Assembly (NCBI RefSeq): GCF_001713375.1
Contig: NZ_CP016449.1
Location: forward strand, 496,001-560,000
Origin: Hydrogenophaga sp. RAC07
Lineage (GTDB): Bacteria > Pseudomonadota > Gammaproteobacteria > Burkholderiales > Burkholderiaceae_C
DNA: 64,000 nt
Direction of reading: 5' to 3'
Below are positions 16,954-25,365 of the stretch, one piece after another (the first letter of the stretch is position 1; every line of letters starts with the position of its first letter). Below the pieces are notes generated by a model. That model was not told where the DNA came from, ran no database searches, and worked only from the letters and a program-made list of their open reading frames with translations. The position numbers and the translations under genes are program-made.

Positions 16954-17709
16954 GTGGCCCTGTCCCTCATCACCGATCCGTTTTTTTACGCCGTGGCGAT
17001 CCCCGCCGTGCTGTTGCTGGGTGTGAGCAAAAGCGGTTTCGGCGCCGGCTTCGGCTCGCTGGCCGTGCCCATGATGGCGCTGGCGGTCACGGTGCCGCAG
17101 GCCGCGGCGATTCTCATGCCGGTGCTGCTGCTCATGGACCTGCTGGGCATGGCGGCTTTCCGCAAGAACGTGGACCGGCGGCTGCTGATGTTCCTGCTGC
17201 CCTTCGGGCTGGCCGGCATCGTCATTGGCGCGCTGCTCTTCAAGCTGCTGGATGCACGCGTGGTGGCCGGCATCGTGGGTGTGTTCACGCTGCTGTTTCT
17301 GGCCCAGCGCCTGGTGTTCCCGCCCAAGCCGGACAGCGCACCCCCGCCCAAATGGGTGGGCGCCTTGCTCAGCGTCACCTCGGGTTTCACCAGCTTCATT
17401 GCGCACGCGGGTGGGCCACCGCTCAACGCCTATGTGATCCCGCTGCGCCTGTCGCCGCTGCTGTTCACCGGCACGCTGGCGTTCTTCTTTTTCTTCATCA
17501 ACCTGGCGAAGTGGATTCCCTACGCCTGGCTGGGCCTGCTCGACGTGCGCAACATGACGACCTCGCTGGCGCTGCTGCCGTTTGCGCCCATCGGCGTGTG
17601 GGTGGGCGTGCGCATCGCGCACCGCATCAAGCCGCTGCTGTTCTACCGGTTGGTCTACACCGGCATGTTCCTCACCGGCTGCAAACTCGTCTGGGACGCG
17701 CTCGCATAA
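16954..17709 (+). CDS. TauE/SafE family sulfite exporter-like permease
   Basis: 251 residues, about eight hydrophobic segments in two homologous halves. The N-terminal LLGVSKSGFGAGFGSLAVP and the middle TSGFTSFIAHAGGPPLN motifs define the TauE/SafE (DUF81) family. Members export sulfite, sulfoacetate or related organic anions. The GTG start follows the operon terminator directly with no clear ribosome binding site, so the exact start is uncertain. Substrate unknown. Confidence 0.88.
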   Translation: MALSLITDPFFYAVAIPAVLLLGVSKSGFGAGFGSLAVPMMALAVTVPQAAAILMPVLLLMDLLGMAAFRKNVDRRLLMFLLPFGLAGIVIGALLFKLLDARVVAGIVGVFTLLFLAQRLVFPPKPDSAPPPKWVGALLSVTSGFTSFIAHAGGPPLNAYVIPLRLSPLLFTGTLAFFFFFINLAKWIPYAWLGLLDVRNMTTSLALLPFAPIGVWVGVRIAHRIKPLLFYRLVYTGMFLTGCKLVWDALA

Positions 17710-17782
17710 CATAGGCGCTCGCCGTTCCAGCCCCGCCCCGCGCCCCAGCCGTGCGGGCCGTTCCCCAGCCAAGGAGCTCCAG

Positions 17783-18400
17783 ATGCCGATCGTGGTGGTT
17801 GCCAATCCCAAAGGAGGCGTGGGCAAGTCCACGCTGTCGACCAACGTCGCCGGCTACTTTGCCAGCCAGGGCCATGCGGTGATGCTGGGCGATGTGGACC
17901 GCCAGCAGTCGTCGGCCCTGTGGCTCAAATTGCGTCCGCCGGCCGCCAGGCCGATCCAGAACTGGGCCGTGTCGCACGACCTGATCGCCCGACCGCCCAA
18001 GGACACCACCCATGTGGTGCTGGACACGCCCGCCGGCCTGCACGGCTGGCGCTTCAAGGACGTGCTCAAGATTGCCGACAAGGTGCTGGTGCCGCTGCAG
18101 CCCAGCATCTTCGACATCTACGCCACCCGCGCATTTCTCGACGAACTCGCTGAAACCCGCCGCGCCGACAAGCTGCAGGTCGGCATCGTCGGCATGCGGG
18201 TCGACCCGCGCACCATCTCGGCCGACAAGCTCAACGAATTTGTGGCCAGCCTGGGCCTGCCGGTGCTGGGTACGCTGCGCGACACGCAAAACTACATCCA
18301 CCTCGCGGCGCGCGGGCTCACGCTGTTCGACGTGGCGCCCGGCCGGGTTGAAAAGGACTTGCAGCAGTGGCAGGCCATCTGCCGGTGGTTGGACGCCTGA
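17783..18400 (+). CDS. ParA family ATPase
   Basis: 205 residues, a small ParA/MinD-fold ATPase. The deviant Walker A motif NPKGGVGKSTLS is intact at residues 9-20, the A' region is GDVDRQQSS, and Walker B is VVLDTPAG. Such short ParA proteins position chromosomes, plasmids or cellular machines on the nucleoid or membrane. There is no ParB or parS-like partner nearby, so this is an orphan. AAGGAG 8 nt upstream supports the start. Confidence 0.88.
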   Translation: MPIVVVANPKGGVGKSTLSTNVAGYFASQGHAVMLGDVDRQQSSALWLKLRPPAARPIQNWAVSHDLIARPPKDTTHVVLDTPAGLHGWRFKDVLKIADKVLVPLQPSIFDIYATRAFLDELAETRRADKLQVGIVGMRVDPRTISADKLNEFVASLGLPVLGTLRDTQNYIHLAARGLTLFDVAPGRVEKDLQQWQAICRWLDA

Positions 18401-18461
18401 GGCGCCTTCGCTGTCCCGGTGCCGACATCACCCGGTGCCGGTCGGTCGTACAGTGGCCGGC

Positions 18462-18917
18462 ATGAAAACATTCCAAACTTTGGCCGAGGTAGCGGCCTGC
18501 GTGGGCCAGGAAGTGGCCGTGAGCGATTGGATCACGATCACCCAGGAGCAGGTCAACCGCTTTGCCGAAGCCACCGGCGACCACCAGTGGATTCATGTGG
18601 ACGTGGAACGTGCCAAGGCGGGACCGTTCGGTGCGCCGATCGCGCACGGCTTTCTGACACTGTCCCTGCTGCCGGTGTTTTTTGAATCGGCGCTGGACAT
18701 CAAGGGCTCCAGCATGGGGGTGAACTACGGCCTGAACCGCGTGCGCTTCACGTCGCCCGTGCCGGTGGGCAGCCGTGTGCGCGCGCGTCTGACGCTGCAG
18801 GCTTGCGAGTCCATCGAGCACGGCGGTCAACAAATGACCTGGGGCGTGGTGGTGGAGCGCGAAGGCGCGGACAAACCGGTGTGTTTCGCCGAATCGCTGG
18901 TCCGGCGCTATCCCTGA
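18462..18917 (+). CDS. MaoC family dehydratase (R-specific enoyl-CoA hydratase-like)
   Basis: 151 residues with a single hot-dog fold. The hydratase-2 motif is present: FAEATGDHQWIHVD (Asp and His of the catalytic pair) and GAPIAHGFLTLSL. Members hydrate trans-2-enoyl-CoA to (R)-3-hydroxyacyl-CoA, feeding polyhydroxyalkanoate synthesis or fatty-acid breakdown. It stands alone between the ParA gene and a converging minus-strand group. The pathway cannot be fixed from context. Confidence 0.88.
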   Translation: MKTFQTLAEVAACVGQEVAVSDWITITQEQVNRFAEATGDHQWIHVDVERAKAGPFGAPIAHGFLTLSLLPVFFESALDIKGSSMGVNYGLNRVRFTSPVPVGSRVRARLTLQACESIEHGGQQMTWGVVVEREGADKPVCFAESLVRRYP

Positions 18918-18926
18918 AACAGGGTC

Positions 18927-19250
18927 CTACTTGATGCGCACGAGCTGCTTGGGCTCGAGCCAGCCTTCAAAGATCTGGATCAGCGCGTTGATGCGCTCGG
19001 CCGCCACCGACTGGTTGTGCTGCTGCGAGATGAGCTGAAAGGCGTCGTTGCGCAGCATCCACAGTTCTTGCGGGGTGCGTGCCGACTCGATCTTCTGGCG
19101 CAGGCGCAAGGCCTGCTGGTCCAGACAGTCTTCAATCGCTTGCAGCAGGTGGTTGCGGATGCCCGCCAGGTCTTTGAGGGAAGCCTTGTGCGAACTGCGC
19201 TTGCGGGGCGCGGTGCCCACGCCGAACCAGCGTGCAATGGAAGTGATCAT
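18927..19250 (-). CDS. conserved hypothetical protein
   Basis: 107 residues starting MITSIARWFG, with a basic stretch (PRKRSSHK) then a mostly helical body with LRQKIESARTPQELW and LEPKQLVRIK at the end. No catalytic motif or membrane segment is seen. The longer reading to 19355 adds a Pro/His-rich region that looks untranslated. It is last in a minus-strand group after comF and trmL, 141 nt from trmL. I do not recognise a characterised family. Confidence 0.65.
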   Translation of the reverse strand: MITSIARWFGVGTAPRKRSSHKASLKDLAGIRNHLLQAIEDCLDQQALRLRQKIESARTPQELWMLRNDAFQLISQQHNQSVAAERINALIQIFEGWLEPKQLVRIK

Positions 19251-19391
19251 TCGGTGCTCCAGGCGAACGGCGCTGCCAGGGTGCTGGTCTGGGCCGTCAC
19301 GGCGAGGGTCGGGATGCGGGTGTGCATGGGAAATTATCGGGCTTGTGTCGAACAAGTTGACACAGCTGGGGGGCGCGGCGCGTGATCTGCG

Positions 19392-19865
19392 TCACGAAAC
19401 CGCCCCGGCGAAGGCCTGCTGACGCCAGGCTTCGAACACCGTCACCGCCACCGAATTGGACAGATTCAAGCTGCGCTGGCCCGCCAGCATGGGCAGGCGC
19501 AGGCGCTGAGCGGTGGGGATGGACTCGCGCAGCGCTTCCGGCAGGCCGCTGGTTTCGGACCCGAACACCAGCCAGTCGCCGGGCAGAAAGGCGGTGGAGA
19601 ACGCGCTGTGGCTGCCGCGCTTGGTGAAGGCGAACAGGCGGGCGGGATCGGGCTGTTCGGCCTGCAGGAAGGTGGCCCAGTCGGCGTGCCGGCGCAGCGG
19701 GGAGTACTCGTGGTAGTCGAGCCCGGCGCGCTTCATGTGTTTGTCGTCCATGGAAAACCCCAGCGGCTCGATCAGGTGCAGCGCGCAGCCCGTGTTGGCG
19801 CTCAGGCGGATCACGTTGCCGGTGTTGGGCGGAATTTCGGGACTGACGAGAACGATGTTGAACAT
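19392..19865 (-). CDS. trmL: tRNA (cytidine(34)-2'-O)-methyltransferase
   Basis: 157 residues, the length of TrmL. It is a SPOUT (trefoil-knot) enzyme: PEIPPNTGNVIRLSANTG at the N-terminus, LVFGSETSGLP in the knot, and LRLPML-RSLNLSNSVAV at the SAM site. It 2'-O-methylates the wobble nucleotide of tRNA-Leu(CmAA) and (cmnm5UmAA). A tRNA-Leu with anticodon CAA, its expected substrate, is encoded at 35918-36002. It begins 11 nt after comF and is probably co-transcribed. Confidence 0.93.
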   Translation of the reverse strand: MFNIVLVSPEIPPNTGNVIRLSANTGCALHLIEPLGFSMDDKHMKRAGLDYHEYSPLRRHADWATFLQAEQPDPARLFAFTKRGSHSAFSTAFLPGDWLVFGSETSGLPEALRESIPTAQRLRLPMLAGQRSLNLSNSVAVTVFEAWRQQAFAGAVS

Positions 19866-19876
19866 GGGCGCCGAGC

Positions 19877-20602
19877 TTAGCGGCTCGGCGCGGTGCGCGC
19901 GAACACCAGTGCGCTGACCCGAGCGGCCCCCGCCTGCCGCAAGGCCTGCGCAGCGGTGTGCAGCGTGGCGCCGGTGGTGGTCACGTCGTCCACCAGCAGC
20001 ACGTGCCGGCCCACGAGCCCATGGGCGTGCAGCGGGTGGGCGGCGAACACGCCGCGCAGGTTGCGCAGCCGCGCCTCGCGGCCCAGGCTGTGCTGGTCGG
20101 GCGTTTCGCCCAGGCGCACCAGGGCGGTGGCCATCCCGCAGCCTGTCGCGCACGGGGCCAGGCGGCGCAGGCCCTTGATGAGTTCCCATGCCTGGTTGTA
20201 GCCGCGCTCGCCCAACCGCTGCGCGGTCAGCGGCACGGGCACCACCAGTTCGCAGCTTTGCAGCAAGGGCAGGGCGCCCGGCACCTGCAACATCCGCTGC
20301 GCAAACGGCTTGGCCCAACCCGGCTCCGAACGAAACTTGAAGCGCGCGATCAGGTGGTCCCAGGGGTAGTCGTAGTCCACCGCCGCGAGGCACTGCGCCA
20401 GCGGCGGCGCCTCGGGCAAGGTCTGGCAAGTACCGCACAGGTCCAGGTCGCCCGGCAGCACGGCGGCACAGGCCCGGCAGCGGAACCGCGGCGCCGCGAA
20501 ACGCTGGACGCAGGCCTCGCACACCGGTTGCGCGGGCCACGCAGCGCAGACCTGGCAGGTGGCCGGCAGGGACTCCAGCAAGGCGTATCGGGCGGCGGGC
20601 AT
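19877..20602 (-). CDS. ComF family protein (phosphoribosyltransferase fold)
   Basis: 241 residues. The N-terminus carries zinc-ribbon-like cysteines (CQVC, CEAC, CRAC, CGTC), followed by a type I phosphoribosyltransferase domain with the PRPP-binding VLLVDDVTTTGATL motif. ComF proteins function in DNA uptake and competence in several bacteria; many proteobacterial members are uncharacterised. The gene diverges from a methyltransferase-like gene at about 20664. The start at 20602 gives the normal ComF N-terminus. Confidence 0.9.
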   Translation of the reverse strand: MPAARYALLESLPATCQVCAAWPAQPVCEACVQRFAAPRFRCRACAAVLPGDLDLCGTCQTLPEAPPLAQCLAAVDYDYPWDHLIARFKFRSEPGWAKPFAQRMLQVPGALPLLQSCELVVPVPLTAQRLGERGYNQAWELIKGLRRLAPCATGCGMATALVRLGETPDQHSLGREARLRNLRGVFAAHPLHAHGLVGRHVLLVDDVTTTGATLHTAAQALRQAGAARVSALVFARTAPSR

Positions 20603-20663
20603 CGGGCCAATATACTGGCCCGCTCCCGCCGATACCCCATGGGCCCTTGGTCCGCCTTGCAGC

Positions 20664-21572
20664 TTGAACACGCCCACCGCTCCCGAGAATCCCGTGCCCG
20701 GACTGGACCCCGTGGCCGCGCAGCGCTGGCTGCAGCACGCGACCTCGACCAGCCCCTGGCTGCACGAGGAGGTGGGCTCGCGCATGGCCGATCGCCTGCC
20801 GTGGTTCCGCGAACAACCGACCAGCTGGCTGCACTGGGAGCCGGTGCAAGGCGGGCTGGAGGTACACCGCAAGCTGCGCGGCATGTTGCCCGATGCGGCG
20901 TGCCACGTGACGGCCCGGCGCCTGCCCGAGGCGCTTGAAGCCACACGTGAAACCACCGCCCGCTCATGGAACCCGTTGCAATGGGGCCGCACGACGGGCC
21001 CGGCAGCCGCCACGGCCGAGACCCGCGTACGCATGCTGTGGGCCAACATGGCACTGCACATGGAGCCCCGGCCGCAGACCTTGCTGGCCCGCTGGCACCA
21101 GCAGATCGAAACCGACGGTTTCCTCATGTTTTCCTGCCTGGGGCCCGACAGCCTGAAGGAGTTGCGCGCTCTCCACGCCGCGCAAGGCTGGCCGCTGCCG
21201 GCCCACGCCTTCACCGACATGCACGACTGGGGCGACATGCTGGTGCACGCTGGCTTCGCCGAACCGGTGATGGACATGGAGCGCATCACCTTGTCGTACA
21301 GCAGTGCGGCGTCCCTGCTGGCCGAGCTGCGCGGCCTGGGCCGCAACCTCAGCGATCAGCGCTTCAGCGCCTGCCGGTCGCGCGCCTGGCACGACAGGCT
21401 GTGCGCCGCCATCGAGTCGGCATTTCCCCGCTCGGACGACGGCCGGCTGGTGCTGACTTTCGAGATCATTTACGGCCACGCTTTCAAGCCGGTTCCCCGG
21501 GTTCCACTGGCCTCCAGCACGACGCTCGCGGTGGACGACATGCGCGCGATGCTGCGCGCCGGCCGTCGCTGA
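20664..21572 (+). CDS. BioC-like methyltransferase-fold protein, degenerate SAM site
   Basis: About 302 residues from the TTG at 20664; the reading frame is open from 20559, so the start is uncertain. The N-terminal LDPVAAQRWLQ and WLHEEVGSRMADRL match the BioC-like proteins found next to comF in Comamonadaceae, and the C-terminal half retains MLWANMALHM, GFLMFSCLGPDSLKELR and FTDMHDWGDMLV. The glycine-rich SAM motif expected near residues 50-70 is not visible. It may be a non-canonical malonyl-ACP methyltransferase or a non-enzymatic relative. Confidence 0.7.
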   Translation: MNTPTAPENPVPGLDPVAAQRWLQHATSTSPWLHEEVGSRMADRLPWFREQPTSWLHWEPVQGGLEVHRKLRGMLPDAACHVTARRLPEALEATRETTARSWNPLQWGRTTGPAAATAETRVRMLWANMALHMEPRPQTLLARWHQQIETDGFLMFSCLGPDSLKELRALHAAQGWPLPAHAFTDMHDWGDMLVHAGFAEPVMDMERITLSYSSAASLLAELRGLGRNLSDQRFSACRSRAWHDRLCAAIESAFPRSDDGRLVLTFEIIYGHAFKPVPRVPLASSTTLAVDDMRAMLRAGRR

Positions 21573-21741
21573 GAGGCCTGCGCCCGGCGGCAAGCCACCA
21601 TGTCCCACTCGGGAGTGGCGCCTTTGTCAGGGGAGTCCTGGTTTCGCGCCGCTACAATCTGCGCTGGCCAAATTTTCAAGGGCATCTTCCCTTTGCCAAC
21701 GCACCGTCTTTCAAGACGGTCGCGACCAGTACCGGTGGTGG

Positions 21742-22227
21742 GTGGTGAACCAGGCAAACAGCGCTTTCCGATTTGCGACCGTGTCCGAACAGGGCATGGA
21801 GTGGTCGTTGAAACGCAACTGTTCGGTCACCCCGGCTCAATTGGGCTACCTCTACGCTTCGATGTGCATCCTTTCGATGGGTGTGGCGGGGTTTTTCTGG
21901 TCGCAAGGTGCGACTTTGGTGTTGCCCTTTGCGGTGTTGGAGTTGGTGGCGGTGGGCGTGGCGTTCCTGGTGTACGCGCGGCACGCCACCGACAACGAAC
22001 GCATCAGGTTGCTGGAAGGTCGGTTGGTGGTGGAGTGGGAAACAGCAGGGCGCTCGTCGCGTTGTGAGTTCGCCCGCGAGTGGGTTCGTGTGGAACCCCG
22101 GCCCGATGCCGGTCAGTTGATCGAGGTTCGAGGCGGTGGTCGATCGGTTCGGGTGGGGCGGTTTCTGCGCTCCGACCAGCGGCCGCTGCTGGCCCGGGAA
22201 ATTCGCCTGGCCCTGCGTGGGGCCTGA
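21742..22227 (+). CDS. DUF2244 domain membrane protein
   Basis: 161 residues with two adjacent membrane segments (about residues 36-80) and a soluble C-terminal domain. The WSLKRNCSVTPAQLG start and the pattern of strands after the membrane hairpin match DUF2244. In Burkholderiales this family commonly precedes the aa3 oxidase genes, as here (108 nt before coxB), but its function is unknown. Two adjacent GTG codons (21742 and 21745) are possible starts; no strong ribosome binding site separates them. Confidence 0.78.
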   Translation: MVNQANSAFRFATVSEQGMEWSLKRNCSVTPAQLGYLYASMCILSMGVAGFFWSQGATLVLPFAVLELVAVGVAFLVYARHATDNERIRLLEGRLVVEWETAGRSSRCEFAREWVRVEPRPDAGQLIEVRGGGRSVRVGRFLRSDQRPLLAREIRLALRGA

Positions 22228-22298
22228 CGGATGTTCGGGACGGGATGGATCGTTGTGGGGTGGCTGGGTGGCGCCCTGGAAATTTGTTCTAATCTGCA

Positions 22299-22312
22299 TT
22301 GATATAAATCAA
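22299..22312. promoter_or_regulatory. perfect FNR/ANR-type box upstream of coxB
   Basis: TTGATATAAATCAA is an exact match to the FNR consensus TTGAT-N4-ATCAA. It lies 23 nt before the coxB start codon and overlaps a TATAAA hexamer, so an FNR-type protein bound here would more likely block than activate transcription. Confidence 0.72.
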
Positions 22313-22335
22313 TACTTATATTTGAGGCGCAAAAA

Positions 22336-23541
22336 GTGAGTACGACGAAGAAAACGGTGCATTCCCCACGGAACCCCTGGGCCAGGCTCTGCGCTGCCGC
22401 CACCACGCTGACGCTCGGTCTCGGCGCCTGGACCACGGTCGCGGCCCAAAAGGTGAACGATCTGCCGGGTGGCCCTGCCGTCAACCAGCTCAACTTTGCG
22501 CCCCCGGTCACCCGCATCGCCGAAGAGCAGCACTGGCTGCACTGGTTCATGATGGCCCTGTGCGCCGTCATCTTCCTGATTGTCTTCGGCGTGATGTTCT
22601 ATTCCATCCTGAAGCACCGCAAGTCGGTTGGCCACAAGTCGCAAGTGCTGGCCGAGCCCATCTGGGTTGAACTGGGCTGGACCATTGTTCCCCTGCTGAT
22701 CGTCATCGGCATGGCGCTGCCCGCCACCAAGGTGCTGGTCGCCCAGAAAGACACCACCAACAGCGACCTGACCATCAAGGCCACGGGCATGCAGTGGAAG
22801 TGGGGTTACGACTACATCAAGGGCGAAGGCGAGGGCATCGGATTCCTTTCCACCCTGGACAACAACCACCGTGTGATGTCCAACAGCGGCAAGCCCGAAG
22901 CCACCGACAACTACCTGCTCAAGGTCGACAACCCGCTGGTGGTGCCCGTGGGCAAGAAGGTGCGCATCATCACCACCGCCAACGACGTGATCCACGCGTG
23001 GATGGTGCCGGCCTTCGGCGTCAAGCAGGACGCGATCCCCGGCTTCGTGCGCGACACGTGGTTCCGCGCCGAGAAGACCGGCGACTTCTATGGCCAGTGC
23101 GCCGAGCTGTGCGGCAAGGAGCACGCTTACATGCCCATCCACGTGAAGGTGGTGACGGCCGAGGAATACAGCGCGTGGGTCGGTGAAAAGCAGAAGGCCA
23201 TGGCCGCTGCCGCAGACGATCCCTCCAAGGTCTGGGTGCTGGCCGATCTGGTCAAGCGCGGCGAGTCCGTGTACGCCGCCAACTGCGCCGCCTGCCACCA
23301 GGCCAGCGGCAAAGGCGCCGGTCCGATCAAGCCACTGGATGGCTCGGCCTTGGTGGTCGATGCCGACAAGGGCAAGATCATCAACGTGCTGCTCAATGGC
23401 CAGAACAACGGCGCCATGCCTGCTTGGAAACAGCTCAGCGACACCGAGCTGGCCGCGGTCATGACCTACGCCAAGAACACCTGGTCGAACCAGACCCAGC
23501 AGATCGTGCAGCCGGCCGACGTGCAAGCCGCCCGCCAGTGA
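22336..23541 (+). CDS. coxB: cytochrome c oxidase subunit II with C-terminal cytochrome c domain
   Basis: 401 residues. A signal sequence or first membrane segment (about 15-40) is followed by two transmembrane helices, a periplasmic cupredoxin domain and a cytochrome c domain. The CuA ligands are in CAELCGKEH (Cys about 255 and 259, plus His), and the haem site is CAACH (about 317). It accepts electrons from cytochrome c and passes them through CuA to subunit I. The c-type domain makes this a caa3-like subunit II. The GTG start at 22336 follows the FNR-type box. Confidence 0.95.
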   Translation: MSTTKKTVHSPRNPWARLCAAATTLTLGLGAWTTVAAQKVNDLPGGPAVNQLNFAPPVTRIAEEQHWLHWFMMALCAVIFLIVFGVMFYSILKHRKSVGHKSQVLAEPIWVELGWTIVPLLIVIGMALPATKVLVAQKDTTNSDLTIKATGMQWKWGYDYIKGEGEGIGFLSTLDNNHRVMSNSGKPEATDNYLLKVDNPLVVPVGKKVRIITTANDVIHAWMVPAFGVKQDAIPGFVRDTWFRAEKTGDFYGQCAELCGKEHAYMPIHVKVVTAEEYSAWVGEKQKAMAAAADDPSKVWVLADLVKRGESVYAANCAACHQASGKGAGPIKPLDGSALVVDADKGKIINVLLNGQNNGAMPAWKQLSDTELAAVMTYAKNTWSNQTQQIVQPADVQAARQ

Positions 23542-23583
23542 TCGCGTTGACGAACAAACATTGAGCTTCCAAGGAAACCGACC

Positions 23584-25203
23584 ATGAGTGCTGTTCTCGA
23601 CCACCACGACGCCCACGGCCACGACCACGATCACCACGCCCCCACGGGCTGGCGCCGCTGGGTCTACGCGACCAACCACAAAGACATCGGCACGTTGTAC
23701 CTGCTGTTCGCCTTCACCATGCTCATGGTGGGCGGCGTGCTGGCCCTGCTGATCCGCGCCGAGCTGTTCCAGCCCGGCCTGCAGCTGGTGAACCCCGGGC
23801 TGTTCAACCAACTCACCACCATGCACGGTCTGATCATGGTGTTCGGCGCCATCATGCCGGCCTTCGTGGGCTTCGCGAACTGGATGATCCCGCTGCAGAT
23901 CGGCGCGTCCGACATGGCCTTCGCCCGCATGAACAACTTCAGCTTCTGGCTGATGATTCCCGCCGCGCTGATGCTGGTGGGTTCGTTCTTCATGCCCGGT
24001 GGTGCTCCGGCGGCCGGCTGGACGCTGTACGCGCCGTTGACCCTGCAGATGGGCCCCTCGATGGACGCCGGTATCTTTGCCATGCACATCCTGGGTGCGT
24101 CGTCGATCATGGGTTCGATCAACATCATCGTCACCATCCTGAACATGCGCGCGCCCGGCATGACGCTGATGAAGATGCCCATGTTCTGCTGGACCTGGCT
24201 CATCACCGCCTACCTGCTGATCGCCGTGATGCCCGTGCTCGCCGGTGCCATCACCATGACGCTGACCGACCGCCACTTCGGCACCAGCTTCTTCAACCCC
24301 GCCGGCGGCGGTGACCCGGTGATGTACCAGCACATCTTCTGGTTCTTCGGCCACCCCGAGGTCTACATCATGATCCTGCCTGCTTTCGGCATCGTGAGCC
24401 AGGTCGTGCCGGCGTTCTCGCGCAAGAAGCTGTTTGGCTACGCTTCCATGGTGTACGCCACCGGCTCCATTGCCATCCTGTCCTTCGTCGTGTGGGCGCA
24501 CCACATGTTCACCACCGGCATGCCGGTCACGGGTCAGCTGTTCTTCATGTACTCCACGATGTTGATCGCCGTGCCCACGGGCGTGAAGATCTTCAACTGG
24601 ATCGCGACCATGTGGAAGGGCTCGATGACCTTCGAGACCCCGATGCTGTGGGCCGTGGGCTTCATCTTCGTGTTCACCATCGGTGGCTTCACCGGTCTGA
24701 TCCTGTCGGTCGCGCCGATCGACATCCAGATGCAGGACACCTACTACGTGGTGGCCCACTTCCACTACGTGCTGGTGGCCGGTTCGTTGTTCGCCATGTT
24801 CGCCGGCATCTACTACTGGCTGCCCAAGTGGACCGGCGTGATGTACAGCGAGACGCGCGGCAAGATCCATTTCTGGTGGTCGATGATCTCCTTCAACATC
24901 ACCTTCTTCCCGATGCACTTCCTGGGTCTGGCCGGCATGCCCCGCCGCTATGCCGACTATCCGATGCAGTTCGCCGACTTCAACGCCATCGCTTCGGTGG
25001 GCGCCTTCGGTTTCGGCATCGCACAGGTGTATTTCTTCGTGGCCGTGATCCTGCCCGCCATGGCCGGCAAGGGTGAAAAAGCCTCGCAGAAGCCTTGGGA
25101 AGGCGCCGAAGGTCTGGAGTGGGAAGTGCCATCGCCCGCACCGTTCCACACCTTCGAGAACCCACCCAAGCTCGACGCCACCGCCACCAAGGTGATCGGC
25201 TGA
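23584..25203 (+). CDS. coxA: cytochrome c oxidase subunit I
   Basis: 539 residues with 12 membrane helices. Landmarks are the haem a His in MHGLIMVFGA, HPEVYIMILPAFG (CuB ligand and cross-linked Tyr region), WAHHMFTTGM (CuB His pair) and the haem ligands in AHFHYVLVAG. It holds the haem a/a3-CuB centre that reduces O2 and pumps protons. Its N-terminus has a His/Asp-rich stretch (HHDAHGHDHDHH) that could bind metal. Start at 23584 after AAGGAA. Confidence 0.96.
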   Translation: MSAVLDHHDAHGHDHDHHAPTGWRRWVYATNHKDIGTLYLLFAFTMLMVGGVLALLIRAELFQPGLQLVNPGLFNQLTTMHGLIMVFGAIMPAFVGFANWMIPLQIGASDMAFARMNNFSFWLMIPAALMLVGSFFMPGGAPAAGWTLYAPLTLQMGPSMDAGIFAMHILGASSIMGSINIIVTILNMRAPGMTLMKMPMFCWTWLITAYLLIAVMPVLAGAITMTLTDRHFGTSFFNPAGGGDPVMYQHIFWFFGHPEVYIMILPAFGIVSQVVPAFSRKKLFGYASMVYATGSIAILSFVVWAHHMFTTGMPVTGQLFFMYSTMLIAVPTGVKIFNWIATMWKGSMTFETPMLWAVGFIFVFTIGGFTGLILSVAPIDIQMQDTYYVVAHFHYVLVAGSLFAMFAGIYYWLPKWTGVMYSETRGKIHFWWSMISFNITFFPMHFLGLAGMPRRYADYPMQFADFNAIASVGAFGFGIAQVYFFVAVILPAMAGKGEKASQKPWEGAEGLEWEVPSPAPFHTFENPPKLDATATKVIG

Positions 25204-25210
25204 TCCGACC

Positions 25211-25333
25211 ATGGCCCGCAACTTGACGCCCGAACAGAAGAAGCACAACCAGCGCCTGGGCCTGATCCTGGGCTCGATCGCGCTGGTGTTCTTCATGGGT
25301 TTTGTCGGCAAGATGGTGTTTCTGGGCGGCTGA
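25211..25333 (+). CDS. cytochrome oxidase small assembly protein
   Basis: A 40-residue protein starting MARNLTPEQKKHN, with one membrane helix (GSIALVFFMGFVGKM) and ending FLGG. It fits the small assembly protein annotated between coxA and ctaG in Burkholderiales. The start is 7 nt after the coxA stop and the stop is 32 nt before ctaG, so it is translated within the oxidase operon. It presumably stabilises subunit I during CuB insertion; that role is inferred from position. Confidence 0.78.
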   Translation: MARNLTPEQKKHNQRLGLILGSIALVFFMGFVGKMVFLGG

Positions 25334-25365
25334 CGCCCGACACCACCGAACACTGGAACCAGACC

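Noticed and set aside
14890..17844. A nearly 1000-codon minus-strand frame over the TRAP permease, YciI, Dabb and TauE genes
   Set aside because: It is antisense to five clear genes, with biased composition and no motif. It crosses a strong terminator.
18927..19355. A longer version of the hypothetical gene starting at 19355
   Set aside because: The extra 35 residues are Pro/His/Asp-rich and look like translated intergenic DNA; the start at 19250 gives a compact protein.
21703..21720. Hairpin ACCGTCTT/AAGACGGT before the DUF2244 gene considered as a terminator
   Set aside because: The loop is only 2 nt unless the stem is shortened, and no T-run follows. It was left unassigned.
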